Shown piece after piece: positions 4,623 to 7,189 of a stretch of DNA of 7,189 nucleotides. The notes beneath the pieces are model-generated. The model searched no databases and was not told the DNA's origin. It saw only the letters and a list, made by a program, of their open reading frames with translations. The translations under genes were made by a program, and so were the position numbers. Each line of letters opens with the position of its first letter. The stretch's first letter is position 1. Location: the NCBI GenBank assembly GCA_041493955.1, contig JBGPZW010000166.1:1-7189 (forward strand), given 5' to 3'. This stretch comes from QHYU01 sp041493955 (GTDB lineage: Bacteria; Acidobacteriota; Terriglobia; Acidiferrales; UBA7541).

Positions 4623-6389
4623 ATGGAATCCTTTCGCACTAGAAAGATCCTCGCTCTCGGCTTCGGACTGGCATTGATCATCCAGCTGGCCATCGGCGTC
4701 ATTTCGTATCGCAATATGAACCAACAGGTGCAGACAGCCGAATCGGTGCACCTTTCACGAGAGGTGTTGGTCCGGCTCGAAGATGTGCTCGGCGATCTGA
4801 CCGTGTCGGTTTCCATGACGAGCAAGAAGCTGGAGATTCTCCGGCGGCTAACCGCCGACAATCCCCAACAACGGGAACTGCTTGAGGCGCTCGAGCCCAG
4901 GGTAAGGGAAAGGCTGGCGAGACTTCAGCAGATGATCGACGCGCAGAAGGGCCTGGGGTCTCGGGCCGAGAAGGAGATTACGCTCACTGTGGAAGAAAGG
5001 GCGTTAATGGATGACATCCGCGGCTTGATCTCGAAGCTGGAAGACGAAGAGCAGCAGCTTCTGATCCAAAGGGACGAGGCGGCAAGAGCGAGCGCGACAA
5101 GGACAACAATAACTTTGTTCGTTGGAACCACAGTGAGTTTTGCTCTTCTCTTTCTGGTTTTCAAGTTCCTCGGGCGCGAAGTCGTGGAGCGGCAAAAGGC
5201 GGAACAGGTCTCACACGCGCAGACCGAAACTCTGGTGAAGACGCTCAATGCTCTGGCGTCTGAACCAACCCTGGGCACCTTCTCGGGGCAGGTCTTGAAG
5301 GGGATTGCCGAGCAACTCGGGGCTTATTCGGCTTCTTTGTGGTTTTACGACAAATCGCACGGCGTCATTTCACCGCAGATGGTTTATGAAAACGATCGAA
5401 TCAAGTCCTTGGAGGAAATCTCCAACCTCAGCCCCCAATACTCCAGTAAGACCTTCCTCGGCTGGCAGGAGTTCTCGCGAAAGCGGCTTCCCGTAGTGAT
5501 CCGCGAAGGGGATTCGAATCCGATGCTTGCGCCGATCCAGGATTGGATGTTATCCCTGAACTTCAAGACGATGCTCTTCGTTCCTCTGGTCGTGGCGGAT
5601 GAAATGATCGGCTGCATCGCCCTCGGGAACGCAGAAATTCGCGACTATCCGCCAGAACAGCTAGAGTTGGTGCAGGCAGTTGCCCAGCAGTTGAGCCTTT
5701 CCATTCAACTGACTCGTCTTGCGGAACGAGGACAGCAATCGGCGGTGCTGGAGGAGCGGAACCGGATGGCCCAGGAAATCCACGATACGCTGGCCCAGGG
5801 ATTCACTGGCATCGTTGTGCATTTGGAAGTGGCGGAAGACGCCCTCGCCAATGATTCTGAGGAAGCGCGTGCGCATCTCCGCCGGGCTCAGGGTCTGGCG
5901 CGGCAGAGCCTTGCGGAAGCCCGCCGTTCGGTGTGGGCGTTGCGTCCTCATGCTCTCGAAGCGGCTGACCTCGCCGGAGCTCTTAAGAATCTCGCCAACC
6001 AGCTCACCACTGGCACGGCTATTCGAGTGAATTTCTCGATCCGTGGCGCTGCCCGCCCGCTCCCTCTCAAGATTGAGGCGAATCTTCTCCGCATTGGACA
6101 AGAAGCCCTCACAAACATCCAGAAACACGCCCATGCCAGAGAAGTGAGGATCGAGTTGGCCTTTGATGGGGAAGGGGTATGCCTAGGAGTTTCGGACGAC
6201 GGCGTGGGCTTTGACCCTTCGCTCAAGACCAAGGAGGCCGGCTTTGGTCTAGTGAGCATGCGGGAGCGCACACAGCGAATCGGCGGAGAATTGACCCTGA
6301 TCAGCCAATCGGGCCGCGGAACTCAGGTGCTCGTGGTGGCACCGCTGCCTGCTCAGGAATCAGGCGTGATCTTCGATGAACGCTCCTAA
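4623..6389 (+). CDS. membrane sensor histidine kinase, CHASE3-like/GAF/HisKA_3/HATPase
   Basis: A 588-residue NarL-type sensor kinase. From the N-terminus: transmembrane helix 1 (about 9-29); an extracytoplasmic, mostly helical region (about 30-158) resembling CHASE3, with the L-T-A-D-N-P-Q-Q motif and a closing A-L-M-D-D-I-R, but lacking the usual E-T-G-Q-R-G-Y stretch; helix 2 (about 161-183); a short linker; a GAF domain (about 201-366); a HisKA_3 dimerisation helix whose phospho-acceptor is His387 in E-I-H-D-T-L-A-Q; and a HATPase domain with N-box Asn498 (E-A-L-T-N-I-Q-K-H-A), G1 D-D-G-V-G-F (525-530) and G2 G-F-G-L-V-S-M-R-E-R (540-549). All parts needed for autophosphorylation are present. 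No haem or Cys ligand is obvious in the GAF domain, so the signal is unknown. The ATG at 4623 is preferred over a TTG at 4581: helix 1 follows it directly, and the operator-like dyad would otherwise be coding. The gene overlaps the response regulator by 14 nt. Confidence 0.93.
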   Translation: MESFRTRKILALGFGLALIIQLAIGVISYRNMNQQVQTAESVHLSREVLVRLEDVLGDLTVSVSMTSKKLEILRRLTADNPQQRELLEALEPRVRERLARLQQMIDAQKGLGSRAEKEITLTVEERALMDDIRGLISKLEDEEQQLLIQRDEAARASATRTTITLFVGTTVSFALLFLVFKFLGREVVERQKAEQVSHAQTETLVKTLNALASEPTLGTFSGQVLKGIAEQLGAYSASLWFYDKSHGVISPQMVYENDRIKSLEEISNLSPQYSSKTFLGWQEFSRKRLPVVIREGDSNPMLAPIQDWMLSLNFKTMLFVPLVVADEMIGCIALGNAEIRDYPPEQLELVQAVAQQLSLSIQLTRLAERGQQSAVLEERNRMAQEIHDTLAQGFTGIVVHLEVAEDALANDSEEARAHLRRAQGLARQSLAEARRSVWALRPHALEAADLAGALKNLANQLTTGTAIRVNFSIRGAARPLPLKIEANLLRIGQEALTNIQKHAHAREVRIELAFDGEGVCLGVSDDGVGFDPSLKTKEAGFGLVSMRERTQRIGGELTLISQSGRGTQVLVVAPLPAQESGVIFDERS

Positions 6390-7008
6390 GGCGATCCGCG
6401 TCTTGATTGCGGACGATCACCCGATCGTGCGCGAGGGGTTGGCAGCTCTGATCAACCGCGCGCCGGACATGAAAGTGATCGCGGAGGTGGGCAATGGACG
6501 GGAAGCTCTAGAGCAGTTCCTGTGTTGTCGTCCTGATATCACTCTTGTAGATCTGCGCATGCCCGAGATGGATGGAGTTGATGCCATTCTCGCGATTCGA
6601 GAGCAAGCTCCGGAAGCGCGCGTAATCGTTCTAACAACCTACGACGGGGAGGAAGATATTTACCGGGGCTTGCGGGCGGGGGCCAAGGCGTACCTGCTGA
6701 AGGACGCGCGGCGGGAAGAGCTAATGGAATGCATCCGCGCTGTGCATGCGGGGAGGATGTGGATCCCACCCAGCGTGGCAGCCAAGTTGGCCAGCCGCGT
6801 GGGCGACTGCGATTTGACGTCCCGCGAGCTGGAAGTCCTTCGACTCGTGGTCGTGGGGAAGAGCAACAAAGAAATCGGCGTGAGCCTCCGCATCAGCGAG
6901 GGCACCGTCAAAATCCACGTCAATCATATCTTTGAGAAGCTGAAGGTAAGCGGGCGAACCGAAGCCACGACTGTAGCCCTGAAGCGCGGGATCGTCCGAT
7001 TGAATTGA
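6376..7008 (+). CDS. NarL/FixJ-family response regulator (REC-LuxR HTH)
   Basis: A 210-residue two-domain transcription regulator, of normal family length. The receiver domain (about 7-122) has the acidic pair Asp13-Asp14 (I-A-D-D-H), the phospho-acceptor Asp59 in L-V-D-L-R-M-P-E-M-D-G, the switch Thr87 in V-L-T-T-Y-D, and Lys109 in Y-L-L-K-D: a complete phosphorylation site. The LuxR-type helix-turn-helix spans about 147-207, with L-T-S-R-E-L-E-V-L-R-L-V at its start and the recognition region I-S-E-G-T-V-K-I-H-V-N-H-I-F-E-K-L. Its ATG lies inside the last codons of the kinase gene, giving a 14-nt overlap in another frame, so the two are translationally coupled and are very probably cognate partners. 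Proteins of this kind dimerise on phosphorylation and bind inverted heptamers; the dyad at 4589-4606 is a candidate site. Target genes are not shown by the sequence. Confidence 0.95.
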   Translation: MNAPKAIRVLIADDHPIVREGLAALINRAPDMKVIAEVGNGREALEQFLCCRPDITLVDLRMPEMDGVDAILAIREQAPEARVIVLTTYDGEEDIYRGLRAGAKAYLLKDARREELMECIRAVHAGRMWIPPSVAAKLASRVGDCDLTSRELEVLRLVVVGKSNKEIGVSLRISEGTVKIHVNHIFEKLKVSGRTEATTVALKRGIVRLN

Positions 7009-7189
7009 AAACTTGTGAGCCCGCCCCCTCCCAGTCTTCCTCGCGCGCAATACGTTCGAAAAGCCTTCTGCAGGCATTCTCAAGCTTGGAGTGTGCCGGA
7101 ACTGCGAGCGGCGTCGAGTCGGAATCTAGCTGCCTTTCCGGCTGAATAGGCGGGAAATGAATGGGGATGCCTTGTCCCCTTTCTTGCCC
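7009..7189. other. intergenic tail after the two-component operon
   Basis: These 181 nt hold no gene I can support. An imperfect stem at 7073-7097 (GGCA and CTC pairing with GAG and TGCC around AAGCTTG) has no T-run after it, so a Rho-independent terminator for the operon is not evident. The end carries the hairpin listed next. Confidence 0.5.
7163..7186. repeat. GC-rich hairpin with flank shared with 4232-4245
   Basis: GGGGA (7163-7167) and TCCCC (7175-7179) are inverted copies around a 7-nt loop. GTCCCCTTTCTTG (7174-7186) matches GTCCCCTTCTCTTG (4232-4245) apart from an inserted C. Outer GGG (7152-7154) and CCC (7187-7189) could extend the stem with mismatches, and it may continue past the window edge. 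Both copies lie between genes, which suits a dispersed intergenic repeat, but two copies in one window is thin evidence. Confidence 0.35.

Noticed and set aside
4453..4677. 74-codon plus-strand frame overlapping the kinase start
   Set aside because: It runs into the kinase gene in another frame, has no recognisable domain and no good ribosome binding site.

Overview
The window looks like chromosomal DNA from a free-living soil-type bacterium. It is fairly GC-rich by eye, genes are tightly packed, and large NarL-type signalling and exopolysaccharide-type genes sit side by side. The mixture (a mycothiol-type DinB fold enzyme, a membrane-anchored alpha/beta hydrolase, a CelD-like acyltransferase, a CHASE3/GAF NarL-type sensor kinase) and the short GC-rich palindromic repeats between genes would fit an Acidobacteriota member. 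That assignment is inference; there is no rRNA, tRNA or marker gene here to prove it.

Layout. At the left edge (2-493, +) lies the 3' part of a DinB/maleylpyruvate-isomerase-like gene. It converges, with only 18 nt between the stops, on a three-gene minus-strand block read from 4131 down to 512: a CelD/BcsL-type acyltransferase (Acetyltransf_6), a family 2 glycosyltransferase that starts 4 nt after the acyltransferase stop, and, after 58 nt, a membrane-anchored alpha/beta hydrolase. The first two are almost certainly co-transcribed. Their families point to making or decorating a surface or secreted polysaccharide.

A divergent non-coding stretch of about 490 nt (4132-4622) separates this block from a plus-strand two-component system: a membrane histidine kinase (CHASE3-like sensor, GAF, HisKA_3, HATPase) and a NarL/FixJ response regulator overlapping it by 14 nt. 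The divergent stretch is richly structured. It has three GC-rich inverted repeats at 4223-4317, and a perfect 8-2-8 inverted repeat 16 nt before the kinase start, with a related palindrome 65 nt upstream. The 7-2-7 geometry inside that dyad is what NarL-family regulators are known to bind, so autoregulation is a reasonable hypothesis, possibly with control of the divergent polysaccharide genes.

After the response regulator, the last 181 nt hold no gene. They end in another short GC-rich hairpin whose flank shares about 13 nt with the repeat at 4232-4245, which suggests a dispersed intergenic repeat family. I see no transposase, phage gene, CRISPR array, RNA gene or defence system. No clearly new system is visible; the most checkable novelties are the operator-like dyads, the apparently shortened CHASE3 domain and the repeat family.
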